Shown here: piece by piece, positions 1 through 9,612 of the stretch | How positions within the stretch are numbered: the stretch's first letter is position 1 | How the letters are laid out: each line of letters begins with the position of its first letter | NCBI GenBank assembly: GCA_963210315.1 | Contig: OY723242.1 | Location: forward strand, 434,001-498,000 | Reading direction: 5' to 3' | Source: Rhynchopus euleeides | Taxonomy: Eukaryota; Euglenozoa; Diplonemea; Diplonemida; Diplonemidae | DNA length: 64,000 bases | The notes under the pieces: generated by a model | The model's database searches: none | What the model was told of the DNA's origin: nothing | The model's input: the letters and a program-made list of their open reading frames with translations, nothing else | Position numbers and translations under genes: made by a program

Positions 1-516
1 CGGCACTGATGTTGGCGCGACAGTATCCGGCGAAGGTGTGTCGAGGCAGTGGCAGTTTTGCTCACACAGAGGGGAACCGCTGCCGCACACCTCACCACAC
101 AGATCCACATTCACATTCGGCACTGGCTTCCACTTGCGACAATTCACCCAGGGCGCGTCCGTCTGAGGCGGAAACGTCGGCGGCGCCACGGTGTTGGGTA
201 CTGTTGCCGAGAGAGGAACTGATGTCGGCACTGATGTTGGCGCTGATGTTGGCGCGACAGTATCAGGCGAAGGTGTGTCGAGGCAGTGGCAGTTTTGCCT
301 ACACAGAGAGGGATCGACGCCGCACACCTGATTACACAGGCCAACATTCACATTCGGCACTGGCTTCCAGTTCCGACAATTCACCAGTGGCGCGTCCGTC
401 CGAGGCGGAAACGTCGGCGGCGACAGAGTTTGCGGGCTGATTGTGCGTTGCGCCAGCCCCTCGCTGACAGCCCCAGCAAGTATGGCACACCAGGCCATGG
501 CACGACGCACGGACAT
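1..516 (-). CDS. Secreted Cys-rich repeat protein, N-terminal part (runs off left edge)
   Basis: Reading the minus strand from the ATG at 516 gives 172 open codons to the window edge with no stop. It begins with a signal-peptide-like stretch (MAWCAILAGAVSEGLAQ), followed by Pro/Thr-rich spacers and two copies of a Cys-rich unit. Each unit starts CRxWKPVPNVNV, continues LC..VCG and LC.QNCHCLDTP, and has eight cysteines in matching positions. The units are separated by Thr/Pro/Val linkers of repeated APTSVPTS type, which look like O-glycosylated stalks. A secreted or surface-anchored protein is the likely product. I do not recognise the Cys-rich module. The C-terminus and any membrane anchor lie outside the window. 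Start choice rests on the first ATG being directly followed by the hydrophobic leader. Confidence 0.72.
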   Translation of the reverse strand, partial: MSVRRAMAWCAILAGAVSEGLAQRTISPQTLSPPTFPPRTDAPLVNCRNWKPVPNVNVGLCNQVCGVDPSLCRQNCHCLDTPSPDTVAPTSAPTSVPTSVPLSATVPNTVAPPTFPPQTDAPWVNCRKWKPVPNVNVDLCGEVCGSGSPLCEQNCHCLDTPSPDTVAPTSVP

Positions 517-1983
517 CGTACCCCGCCCCAACACCCCTGTACCCTCCCACCTGTTAGGGGTGAAGAATGTGTCCCGGCCCTGCTGACGTGTCCCCGATAC
601 AAGGCTTCCTGGAGAACTAGCCCCTTCTCCGGACTGTGTGGTGGGAGACAGGCATTTGCCTGAGAATCCCCCAATCTGGCCACCATTCTGCACGTTTACA
701 AGGAGTGGGCGTGGGGTGTGTGTGGGGGGGATGTCGTGCTCGCTGCGCTGCGGAACTCAGCATCATCTGACTTTTTCGCAGGGCTGCCTCCAGAAAACAT
801 TGCCACCTGCTACACCCGCAGGTGGCCGGTATGAGAAGATATAGGGCCTTGCCGCCGCAACTGCAGAAACAGAAGCGGGTGTCAAAACACGTGTAATGAA
901 GTCTTGCCTCCGAGTTGGAACTAACACTCCCGTGTGTGAAGACTGTGCGGCTCTTTTGGTCCTGGAGAGAAACTTGCAGAACTTTGATCGAAACTCTGTC
1001 GAGTAGCGTGACAACCCCCCAATAGGAGATGGCCCTTTGGGTCAGTCGCACCGACTGATGTCTGATGTCCCCTTCGAGATGGCACACAACAAGTTGCGCT
1101 AAGCGAGCTCTGAAGATATACTACGCACACCTCCGCCGGTATACACACAATCTTTTTGAAAACTCGTTGGTGGCACCTTGGTGGGGGCAGGCCTACAACC
1201 CACTTTTCAAGCCCATAGGTAACACCCAACACGTAAATATTTTTTAGCTTAGCATAGGTCGCACCGAGCAAACTCTGATGTTGCCTCCCCTGTCACACAC
1301 ACGAATCTTATTATGGTAGTGCCGAGCACACTGAGCAACGGGCTCTTGGTGCGATTTTTCCGCCGCACGGAATGTAACACTCAGGGGAGAGGGGCAGGGA
1401 ATCTCCGCTCAGAAACGCAGAAAGGTGAGTAAAGCTGTTGCCGCCCCCCCACAGCACTTTGGCTGCAAAGTGACACAGGTTCACACAGCGTGGCACAGGG
1501 CGAAGCCCCCCTCCCAGATGGAGGGCCCCCGCCGAGCGAACTTTGATGGCCCCCCATCCACCGCCACACACACAGGAGCAACACAGGGGCAACATGCCTG
1601 GTTCCCGACCAGAAGGCAGGGAAGAGGCGGTGGCGGCAGCAGCAATGGTTATGACCGATACTTAGATAGATGAACCAGGCTCCCTGCTCCTGCGACTCTG
1701 GCAAATGATTTGGCCGACCTCTTTCATTTTTGAACGCTGGCTCTTGACGGGGGGGTGCTGGTGGAGAGCACTTTTGTGAACACAAGAGACAGCTCTCCAC
1801 ACATGAAGGCACCAGGGGTTCATCTAAAGCACCCCCTCCCCCCCCCCCCACCCCCCAAGCAAGGGCAAATGGCGCGGGAGAAGAAGACACATACAGAGGA
1901 AGAGCAATCAACGGAAGCCGACCCCACCCCCCCTCCCCCCTGCAGCTTCTTCTTCTGCATGCATGCCACCCATGGTGTTCGCC
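517..1983. other. Intergenic, no convincing gene
   Basis: Open frames here are short and low-complexity, for example Pro/Gly runs read from the C-tract at 1828-1855. A stretch at 1250-1280 (ggtcgcaccgagcaaactctgatg) recurs in diverged form near 22965, so part of the spacer is dispersed repeat. No RNA gene was recognised. Confidence 0.6.
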
Positions 1984-4137
1984 TTAACCGTTATTGCCGA
2001 TCTCTGGGAACATCCCTTGGCCGTACTTTGCCTCGAGGGCACGAATTGTCCGCGGCTCGGAAGTCACCGACAGCTCGTGCAGTTTCGCCTTCCGGTGTGC
2101 AGGGTCCTCTGCAGGCTGCAGGACAGCTTTGCCTGAAGGGTCTGAGTCCGGCACGGCAGCCAGGGACTCGATCCGCGCATCGTGCGCTGCCGCAACAATG
2201 CGGTGCTCTCGTCTGTGCTCCGAGGCCCCTGCGGGTAGCCCCACAGCACCCCCGGCAGCCTCCAACTCTGCCACGACCTCCCCTGTGATGTTAGCCGCTG
2301 CCACCTCGGCCGGGTCGAGCGACACCTGCGCGTCAACCGCCCCGTCCACGTGATCCCGCAACTTCTGCACCGCACGCGGCTCGCGCTGCACCAACCTGTT
2401 CGCCCCCGCCTCCTTCTCCTCCGCGATTCGGTCCGACGTCGCCAGCAGGCACTCCCGCTCGTCCAGAATATTCTCTCTCTCCGAAACGGCGAGCTGCTCG
2501 CGCATCGTGAGGAGGTCGTCCCGCCTATTCAGCAGCTCCTCCTCGATTGCAGCCTCCGGCTCCGCCACCTCGTGTGCAGGGAGCCCCTCTATGACCTTCG
2601 TCAGATAGTTCGCCTTCGCAAAGTCCAGCTTCGCCAGAATATCGGCGCGCTGCTGCTGCAGCACACCCCGCTTTGCAAGAGCGGCCTTCGCAGCAACGAT
2701 GTAGCGCTTCGCCTCCGGGTTGAGCGTCTCTTTCGCACACTCCGCCTGCATCTGGTAGCAGCGTGCCTCAGCCTCAACTTCCCGCACCTGCGCATCCAGC
2801 TGTCTCGCGAGGCGGTGCACCCTGGTGCAGTAGTCCACATAGCATGTGTTGAGCTGGTGGAGCGCCTGGGTTTTGGTGTCGTTCAGCAGCTTAGTCGTGG
2901 CGTGGAAGTCATGCTCGTCATAACCCTGCTCGTTCATCAGGAAGCGCTGCAAGGTGTCGATGAGCGACGTGCTCTCCTCAGCCATGCGCTGCGTCGAGTC
3001 GATATACGACGCATGCTTCTTCGCACACTGCACAAACTCCTGGTAGTCTGCGACCCGCTGCATCTCCGTCTCGATCATATCCACCCTGGCCTTGATAGCA
3101 TCCTCACGGTGCTCGGTGAGAGCACCCAGCTTGTCCTCGATAACTTTAAACTTCTCGCAGAGATCCTCGAGCTCCCCAGTCAGCTCATCCTGCGTGCGGT
3201 TCAGGTAGGCGAGTCGGTCTTCAAACTGCTTCTTCCGCTTGGTGAAGTCCTGCCGTGCCTCGTCGTCCTTCTTCGCCTCATATTCGAGCCCCCGTGCGAT
3301 GCGCTCCCTGTCGCGCGCGCATTCAGACTGCCGCACTACCTTATTCTCTTTAAGCGTCTCGAGCTGCGCTGCAGCCAGCTTCCACTGCGACACGTTATTC
3401 CGCCGATTCATAGTGTTCTCCGTCTGGGAGGACTCCGTCGTCTGCAGCTTGAACAGGAGCAGCTGCATCGACGCCTCCGAGGCAGCCACCTCGTCCTGCG
3501 AATACTGCGCGTACAGGTCGATCTCCCCCTGCCGCATCGCGTCACCCGCCTTGCGGCGGAGCTCCTCCTTCTTCGCCTCGTGCGAGGAACACCCCCACGC
3601 TACCTCCTGCAGGGTCTTGGTGAGCTCTGCCACCTCCAGGAGGAGGCGTTCTTTGGCACGCAGCGCTTCGAAGAAGCGTGCCATCTCCTGGGCAGACCAG
3701 TCGATGCCTTCAAACCTTTGGATCAGCTCGGCGACAGCTTCTGCGGAGGTGACGTTAGGGGTTCCCGGGACGAGGGATCCGAGCTCGCGGATTCGGGCAA
3801 TAAGGGCTGCAGCGTCATGGGTAGCGGCAGGTTTTGGCTGTTCGTACCACTCCGATCCGACAAGGGCTTGCAGGTTGACCTCGACGTTGAAGGCTTGCAC
3901 AATCCGCATGGCATGCCAGAGCCCCCGCATCTTCCCCGCAATGCAGTTTTCCAGCTCTTCGATCCATTTGATGCACTCGTTTTTGCACTCCGCCCGCACG
4001 ATCCCCTTCTCCGTCACCCAATAGTTCATCTCCGTGTGGAACTTGCTCTCGAGGAGGAGCGCCAGCCGCTTTTCGGTGAAAAACACATTCTGCTTCAGCT
4101 CCGCAAAAGTGGGCCCGTCGTCGCGGATCTTGCTCAT
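1984..4137 (-). CDS. Paraflagellar rod protein (PFR family)
   Basis: A 717-residue, almost wholly coiled-coil protein of the Flagellar_rod family, the structural subunits of the lattice beside the axoneme in euglenozoan flagella. The core signature is readable: a YQEFV..CAKKH block near residue 359, then NPEAKRYIVAAK around 460-475, then an AHEVAEPE segment followed by NRRDDLLTMREQL near 525-540, in the same order and spacing as in kinetoplastid PFR1/PFR2. The protein is longer than classical PFR1/2 (about 600 aa), with an Ala-rich C-terminal extension ending KYGQGMFPEIGNNG. No membrane segment. Upstream of the ATG, on the coding strand, is a long C-rich tract followed by AG dinucleotides within 20 bases, a plausible trans-splice acceptor. 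Intact, no frameshift. The long antisense open frame at 2350-4299 is a composition shadow. Confidence 0.9.
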   Translation of the reverse strand: MSKIRDDGPTFAELKQNVFFTEKRLALLLESKFHTEMNYWVTEKGIVRAECKNECIKWIEELENCIAGKMRGLWHAMRIVQAFNVEVNLQALVGSEWYEQPKPAATHDAAALIARIRELGSLVPGTPNVTSAEAVAELIQRFEGIDWSAQEMARFFEALRAKERLLLEVAELTKTLQEVAWGCSSHEAKKEELRRKAGDAMRQGEIDLYAQYSQDEVAASEASMQLLLFKLQTTESSQTENTMNRRNNVSQWKLAAAQLETLKENKVVRQSECARDRERIARGLEYEAKKDDEARQDFTKRKKQFEDRLAYLNRTQDELTGELEDLCEKFKVIEDKLGALTEHREDAIKARVDMIETEMQRVADYQEFVQCAKKHASYIDSTQRMAEESTSLIDTLQRFLMNEQGYDEHDFHATTKLLNDTKTQALHQLNTCYVDYCTRVHRLARQLDAQVREVEAEARCYQMQAECAKETLNPEAKRYIVAAKAALAKRGVLQQQRADILAKLDFAKANYLTKVIEGLPAHEVAEPEAAIEEELLNRRDDLLTMREQLAVSERENILDERECLLATSDRIAEEKEAGANRLVQREPRAVQKLRDHVDGAVDAQVSLDPAEVAAANITGEVVAELEAAGGAVGLPAGASEHRREHRIVAAAHDARIESLAAVPDSDPSGKAVLQPAEDPAHRKAKLHELSVTSEPRTIRALEAKYGQGMFPEIGNNG

Positions 4138-4299
4138 GATCCCTGCTGCACCCTATTCCAGAGGCAGCCGGGGCGGGGGTGGGGGCTGGGTGTGGGGGCG
4201 GGGGGGGGGGGGCGTGCTTCCGGGGGGCACACGAGTGCGGCGCCAGGGGGAGTGGGGACAGTGATATCCCGCCGGGTCCCTGGCTGGTGTGTGGTGTGA

Positions 4300-4556
4300 T
4301 CAAAACCTGGCACCTGGGCCGCAAGGTGACGTAGGTAGTCTCCGAAGAGGCCAAGAACATCGCCTCGCTGCGACACAGCAAGTGAGGCGGGTATGATGTC
4401 CATGTGCACAGTACGCAGGCAGCTGAAGGGGGGTTGGGCGCCTTGAGAGGCCTGCCCCAAGAGCACGACACTAGGTACTCGTCCTTTGTCAGGGCGACGT
4501 CTCTGACATCCCCGGTGTGCTGCTCCTTCAGGGTGCGGGTCCAAATACTCTGAATC
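4300..4556 (-). pseudogene. Decayed fragment of a WD40 gene (C-terminal copy)
   Basis: Fragments in two frames reproduce the C-terminal part of the WD40 gene next door. DVRDVALTKDEYLVSCS corresponds to FVDLTKDEQQLVPCS, and CLRTVHMDIIPASLAVSQ corresponds to CLRTVQVTLPSSLAVSQ. The frame changes inside the repeat and no start or stop frames it, so it is a relic of a partial tandem duplication. It lies between the PFR gene and the longer WD40 pseudogene on the same strand. Confidence 0.7.
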
Positions 4557-4799
4557 AACACTGCGCGTTGCAAGTGTGGAGAGGGGGGCTTCGTGAGGGA
4601 GGGGAGGGGGTGTGGAGCAGTCTGCAGAGCAACCCAGCTCGGATGCAGCACACACGCTGTCTCCAGATCAAGGAGGTTGTGCTGCGAGATGTATTGCGAG
4701 GCAAGAATGCTAACTTGGTTCGGGAAGAAGCGACACAATACAAGCCAAGGGAACAGGTTCCGAGACACTGCACTCAGGGTGAAACAGAAGACACGGCAC
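4557..4799. repeat. Spacer with a dispersed repeat also at 38106-38165
   Basis: The segment around 4588-4626 (cttcgtgagggagggg, then tgtggagcagtctgcagag) recurs, with a longer G-run, at 38106-38165. No gene is evident in the rest. Confidence 0.5.
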
Positions 4800-5901
4800 T
4801 CACAGAGAAGTTTTGTTGTTGGCTGATGTGAAGACCCACCTCCCGCAGAGGCTGAGTGCAACACGACTACCTTGTGAGCCCACCTTCCCGAGACACTCAT
4901 CTGTGCTGAGGCGGTACAGAGTGGTGGTACGAATGTTCGGAGTCACTACTGCAACAACATCGCCTGGCTGTGACACGGCAAGTGAGGAAGGAAGCGTCAC
5001 TTGGACAGTCCGCAGGCAGCTTAGCGACGTTGTGCACCACACCTTGAAAGACTCGTCGTAAGAGCACGGCACCAGTTGCTGCTCGTCCTTCGTCAGGTCG
5101 ACGAATGAGACACACTGTGTGTGCCCATGCAGGGTGTGTGTGTGTGTGAGGGTGCTGATGTCCCACACACGGATGGTCTTGTCATGTGACCCGCTAAAGA
5201 TACTCGTGCGTGAAACAGCAATGCTGATAACAATATTGCAGTGACCCTCCAGCACTGTGGCGCTCGGTGTACCCTTCAAGTCCCACACATGCACGTTGCC
5301 TTCGGTGTCTCCGGACACCAGACGTCGCAGTGTGACCACGCTGCACTGTGCACGTAGTTCGTGTTGTGGTCCAGCATGCACACCTGCTCCCACGTTCCTG
5401 TCAGCCACACACAGACGTCGTGAGCAGAGGACGTTGCCAACCACGTCCCACAGACAGAGAACGCAGTGGAATAACTATTGCTGTTGCCGTGTGTGAAGTC
5501 CGCCACCACAGCAGCGGTGGTGGTGTCAAACACGGTGACATGCCCGTGGGAGTAACCCACAGCACACAGCGTCCCACACCTCGACAGTGTGATGCGGCAT
5601 AAAGAACTTCCATGTGTGGGGATGAGTAGACTGCAGGTGCCTTGACGTTGGGCCAGCGTGGGACGAGCTGGACAGCACCCCCGTCCTCCAGACCCGTGTC
5701 GGCAACGCGCTGTGCATCGTCCAGCTCCTCCCCACACCCTTCGATGTGTGCCGCCACGCCTGCAGCCTCACCTACTGGGTTGATAGAACCCGGGAACATC
5801 TCGTCCAGCGCATCCGCCTTCAGCCCAACCACGGTCCCGCCTTCCGGAACACCGACGAGACAGCTGTCCCCGGTCCCGCTGTGACGGACACACACATCCA
5901 T
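4800..5901 (-). pseudogene. WD40-repeat protein with N-terminal ubiquitin-like module, frameshifted
   Basis: The reading frame starts at the ATG at 5901 (MDVCVRHSGTGDS) and shifts twice, near 5620 and near 5335, to finish at 4800. Residues 1-82 look like a beta-grasp/ubiquitin-like module: LKADALDEMF, then GEELDDAQRVADTGLEDG, ending VQLVPR. The next frame carries WD40 blades (SRCGTLCAVGYSHGHVTVFD, AFSVCGTWLATSSAHDVCVW), and the last frame gives canonical blades (LVSGDTEGNVHVWDLKG, IFSGSHDKTIRVWDIS). Frame changes without room for introns argue for a pseudogene, although base-calling errors would look the same. The N-terminal module resembles that of the DUF4116 genes at 6937-9612 and 43260-44837. 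Confidence 0.78.
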
Positions 5902-6936
5902 AACTTTTTGTGTGATTACCCCTTCTCATTGTCCGCGAACACCAGCTGCAAGTATTCCTCTGTCAGTGCGTGACTAGGGATTGGATCAAACACAGTGTCT
6001 ATCCTTGGCACAGGCGGGAGGGTGGGGGTCGGGGTGAGGTGGGGTGAGGAGGAACGGCCTTAGCGGTAGAGGCAAGTGCGCTACTTTTCTGCTGCCTCAT
6101 GCAAGCGAGGGAGGAAATGGAACACAGAGAAGGCAGATCCGAAAACTTTGTGTCTGCAAATCAGAAAGGGGGGAGAAGAACCAGCGGGTATTCGTCGATC
6201 GCGAGAACACCCCACACGCCTGCTGCGGGTGTGGTGTGTCCTGCATGATCTGCACAGCAAAGTTTCCTGCGTTGTTAGCACAGCTCCAATTTAAATATAC
6301 GGCTCGCGCAGTGCCGGAATTGCAGTGCCACATCTCAATTCATCCAGCGATGGAATGGGAGTGCGGGTGGTGCGATCATTCAGTCCCTTCTGCCAAGGGG
6401 TTTGTGGCCCCGGGAATTTAGGGGTTGGGACACCTGTGATGTGAGGACGCCCACTCCTCTGCCCGGCAGGCGCAATGCTGACTAATCAGGCCCGAAGATC
6501 GAGATCTGTAGGTCGGAGGTGGTCGGGTGGAGGCGCTGATGTGGGAGCAGATGATGCATGAAGGGGGGCGGGTGGGGGTGAGGGCGTTGAAGACTGCCAC
6601 GCATCACAGTGTGGCACAGAGGGAAGGGCACCCTCGGCTTTCCGCACGTCAGGGCGAAGCCACCTCACCCCCACACGCAGCAGGGCACGCGCTGCATACC
6701 TTTGCACGGAGGCCGTGGCGAAGGGGAAGCGTCGCTTGACGTCCTTCGCAGAGAGAGAAGGAATCAACGGCATGCTGGGTTTCAACTCTGACCACAGCCT
6801 CAGAGGAAGTAGCATCACGACAGGGGACACACCTGCTGCCCTGCTTGCCACGGGGGGTTGGGGTGTGCCTGGGTGGCTGAGTGGCTGACGGCTTCAGAGT
6901 CAGCAGCGCCTTGTGTTCTTGCGATGATGATGCAGC
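5902..6936. other. Intergenic, contains a dispersed repeat
   Basis: No gene recognised between the WD40 pseudogene and the DUF4116 gene. The only clear feature is the repeat at 6142-6290, which recurs at 11409-11556. Confidence 0.5.
6142..6290 (+). repeat. Dispersed ~149-bp repeat, copy 1
   Basis: Nearly identical to 11409-11556 in the same orientation, sharing for example gtattcgtcgatcgcgagaa, tgctg(c)(g/a)ggtgtggtgtgtcc and gcgttgttagcaca. The flanks differ. No terminal inverted repeat or poly-A tail is visible. Function unknown. Confidence 0.85.
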
Positions 6937-9612
6937 TCATGGGAAGGCGGCAGCAAGGACGTCGCTGTCGCGGCGCAGCGGGGCAGAAGCGTGGATGAAG
7001 GCGTCTGGGTCGGCACGCACAGCCGCCAGCACCACCTCCTTGTCGCAGCACAGCGCTGTGGGGGCGCACTTCAGGGCACAACCCTCCTGGCGCACAGCCG
7101 CCAGCACCACCTCACGCTTGTTCCGCAGTGTGTGGTCGGCGAAGCACAGCGCACTGCCGCAACTCGTCACGGCTGCGAGGACCACCTCCTCGTCACCACA
7201 GAACACAGGATCGGCGAAGCGCAGAGCACCGCCGTGTGCACGAGCCGCTTGAAGCACAACCGACCTGTCGCTTCGCAGTGAAGGGTCAGCGTACTGCAGC
7301 GCCCTCCCGTCCTGCAACACGGCCGTCAGTTGAAGCTCCTTGTCACGGCACAGTGAAGCACTGGCGTAGTGAAGAGCGCGCCCGCACTTGCGTACGGCTG
7401 CAAGCATGAAGTCTCGGTTGCTGAGGAATGAAGGGTCGGCGAATCGAAGAGCACGCCCGCCGGTGTGTGTGGCTGCGAGCACCACCTCCTCGTCCTGAAG
7501 GAATGTCACGTAAGCATATTGGAGAACATGCTGTGAGGACTTCACAGCAACAAGGACGACCTCACGATCCTTGCGCAGGTTGGATGAAGCATACTCCAAA
7601 GCATCACCATCCTTCCGCACGGCTGTGAGGACCACATCTCTGTTGCTGCGGATCGACTCATCACAGTCCTGCAAGGCACGCGGGTCCTGTGCCACCGCAG
7701 CAAGCTGCACCTCCCTGTCGCTGGACACATTAGTTGGGTTTGAACCGAACGAGGTCCGACCCCGGCCCGTCGGCCACAGGTCCGAGCTAGCCTGTCGAGC
7801 AGGCTATCCAGCGTCCGTCCGGCATGCGTGTGTGGGGGTGGGGAAGGGAAAAGACACACGGGACACACACCGGTGTTAGATTTAAAAATGGAAGCTAGAA
7901 GGGCACACACCACAGGACGGCAGGGGGCTGATGGCAGCCCCCTACCCGCCCCCTCAGACGGAGTGAAGAAGTGTAGCTAAGCTACTAGCAAACGAATGCC
8001 CGAAGGCCTCTCAAGCAGTGTGACTGGCAATTGCCTCGTAACCTGCGAGCCGACGAGCGCCAGCTGTTGCGTGCACCACGGTAAAAGGGAAATCACAAAC
8101 ACCACAACATCAATAACGCTCAAAGCTGCGAGAAAGGGCCCCCCGCTGTATTGAAATAGGGCACGCAGCGGAAAAATGAATGGATCTTCGCCGGTCTCTA
8201 CCCTCACCGTTACCGGGGTTCGCCACGTGGAGGCGCCCGTTCAAAAGGTTCACCCCCTCCCTGTCGCTGGACACAGAGGGGTCGGCGTACTGCAAGGCAC
8301 GTCCCTGCAGCTTCACACACTGCAGCATGAAGTCTCTGTTGGTGCGAAGCGAGGTGTCTGCTTCTCTGAGTACCTCTGGGCCACGGCGCACACCTGCCAG
8401 CACCACCTCCTCGTCCTTCTTCAGGTGTGAGGGTGCACAGATCAGTGCACCGGAGTGACCCCACCCTCTGCTGTGCATCGCAGCGAGCACCACCTCCCTG
8501 TCGCCCCGCAGAGAAGGGTCGGCGTGTCGCAGAGCACTGGGGTCGGTCTCGACTGCTGCAAGGATGAGGTCTCGGTCTTGGTGAAGCGGCACATCTGAGC
8601 ATGGCTCCTCCGGCTCAGGGACATACCGCAACACCCAACCGTGCCACAGCACAGCCTCGCGCTGAAACCCTCTGTCGTGGCGCAGTCTCGAAGATGCATG
8701 CTGGAAGTTGGCACCCGACGAACGCACGGCAGTCAACATCACCTCCCTGTCGTCACGCAGTGCCTCAGAAGCAAACCGAGAAGGAGGCTCAACACGAAAC
8801 ATCCTACTCAGTCCGATGGCACGGAGAACAAGCTCCTTGTCGTTGCGCAGTGCAGCACTTGCGTGCTGGAGACAACCGCATGCCGCCATGACCACCTGCC
8901 TGTCGTTGCGGAGGGACTCACAGGCCCGGAGACGGAGTGCGAAGCTGTAGACTTGGACTGCTGCCATGACGACCTCCCTGTCGGCCCGCAGCGTAGCATC
9001 GACAAGCTTGAACAACGTGATAACCGGCCAGCGCTGGACAAGAGTGAGGACGAAGGGTTTGTTGCTGAGCAGTGCAGGTGGTACAAACCCGTGTTTCATT
9101 GAACCAAGGGAACACATCAGCACGACATCCTCATCCGCACGCATGTCTTCGGAAGCGTGTTGAAATGCGTCAGGATATCTGTGAACCGCTGCAGTGACGA
9201 TGTGTTTGTCACTACGGAATGAGTCATCGAGGTGCTGCAACGCGGTGCCGTCACACTGCACCATCGCAAGCGCCACATCACGCAGACGCAGGGCCCAGGC
9301 AGGTATGGTCTTCATGTCAACGTGAGTTCGCTGCTGCAACATCTCAACAAAGCGAGCACCCGTGAGGGCGACGTCGATGGAGCACCCGTGGGAGACAGAT
9401 GCGACACCGGACAGAGGGGTGCTGTCGTCGAGCACCACCCCATCCACCGAGAGCTCCACGTCCTCGGGAAGCGCGTCGGGAGGGGACCCGAGCACCACGT
9501 CGAGTGCGTTTGCCTTGAGATGAACCGGGGTGTCGCCCTCCCCGATGTGCACCGCATGCTGCTCCCCACACAGCCTGTCCTTCAGGAACACCTCCATTCC
9601 TTCTCCTGACAT
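6937..9612 (-). CDS. DUF4116 repeat protein with ubiquitin-like N-terminus; two coding segments around an insert
   Basis: Segment 1 runs from the ATG at 9612 (MSGEGMEVFLKDRLCGEQ) to about 8254, segment 2 from 7710 to the stop at 6937. Residues 6-85 resemble the ubiquitin-like module of the neighbouring WD40 pseudogene (LKANALDVVL, then GVVLDDSTPL, then HGCSIDVAL). The rest is DUF4116 repeats of about 25 residues, consensus LRxDREVVLAAVRxxGxALxxAxP, ending DSDVVAAAFP-like at the stop. The segments are separated by the insert at 7711-8253; removing it with GT..AG ends restores one in-frame protein of about 710 aa. If the insert is not spliced, the product ends at 8110 as a 500-aa truncated protein. 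DUF4116 has no known biochemical function; repeat proteins of this kind are usually binding scaffolds. Upstream, ccagacacag just before the ATG could accept a spliced leader. The close paralogue at 46955-53204 is dead. Confidence 0.8.
7711..8253 (-). other. Insert in DUF4116 gene: intron candidate or old transposon insertion
   Basis: The coding repeats stop abruptly at 8255 and resume at 7729, with a perfect 20-bp direct repeat (cctccctgtcgctggacaca) at 7710-7729 and 8256-8275. On the coding strand a GTGAAC donor near 8253 and an AG at 7711-7712 would remove 543 nt in frame; CAACTAAT about 25 nt before the acceptor resembles a branch point. The first 137 bp (7730-7866) are shared with the 140-bp insert at the same codon in the paralogue (51719-51858), so the insertion predates the duplication. 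A B-box-like ggttcaaaccc lies in the shared part. Confidence 0.6.

Noticed and set aside
1381..1911. Minus-strand 176-codon frame with Gly run
   Set aside because: Composition driven by C-tract; no ATG context, domain or homologous copy.
2350..4299. 649-codon plus-strand open frame
   Set aside because: Antisense to the paraflagellar rod gene; Leu/Arg-rich complement of a coiled-coil sequence.
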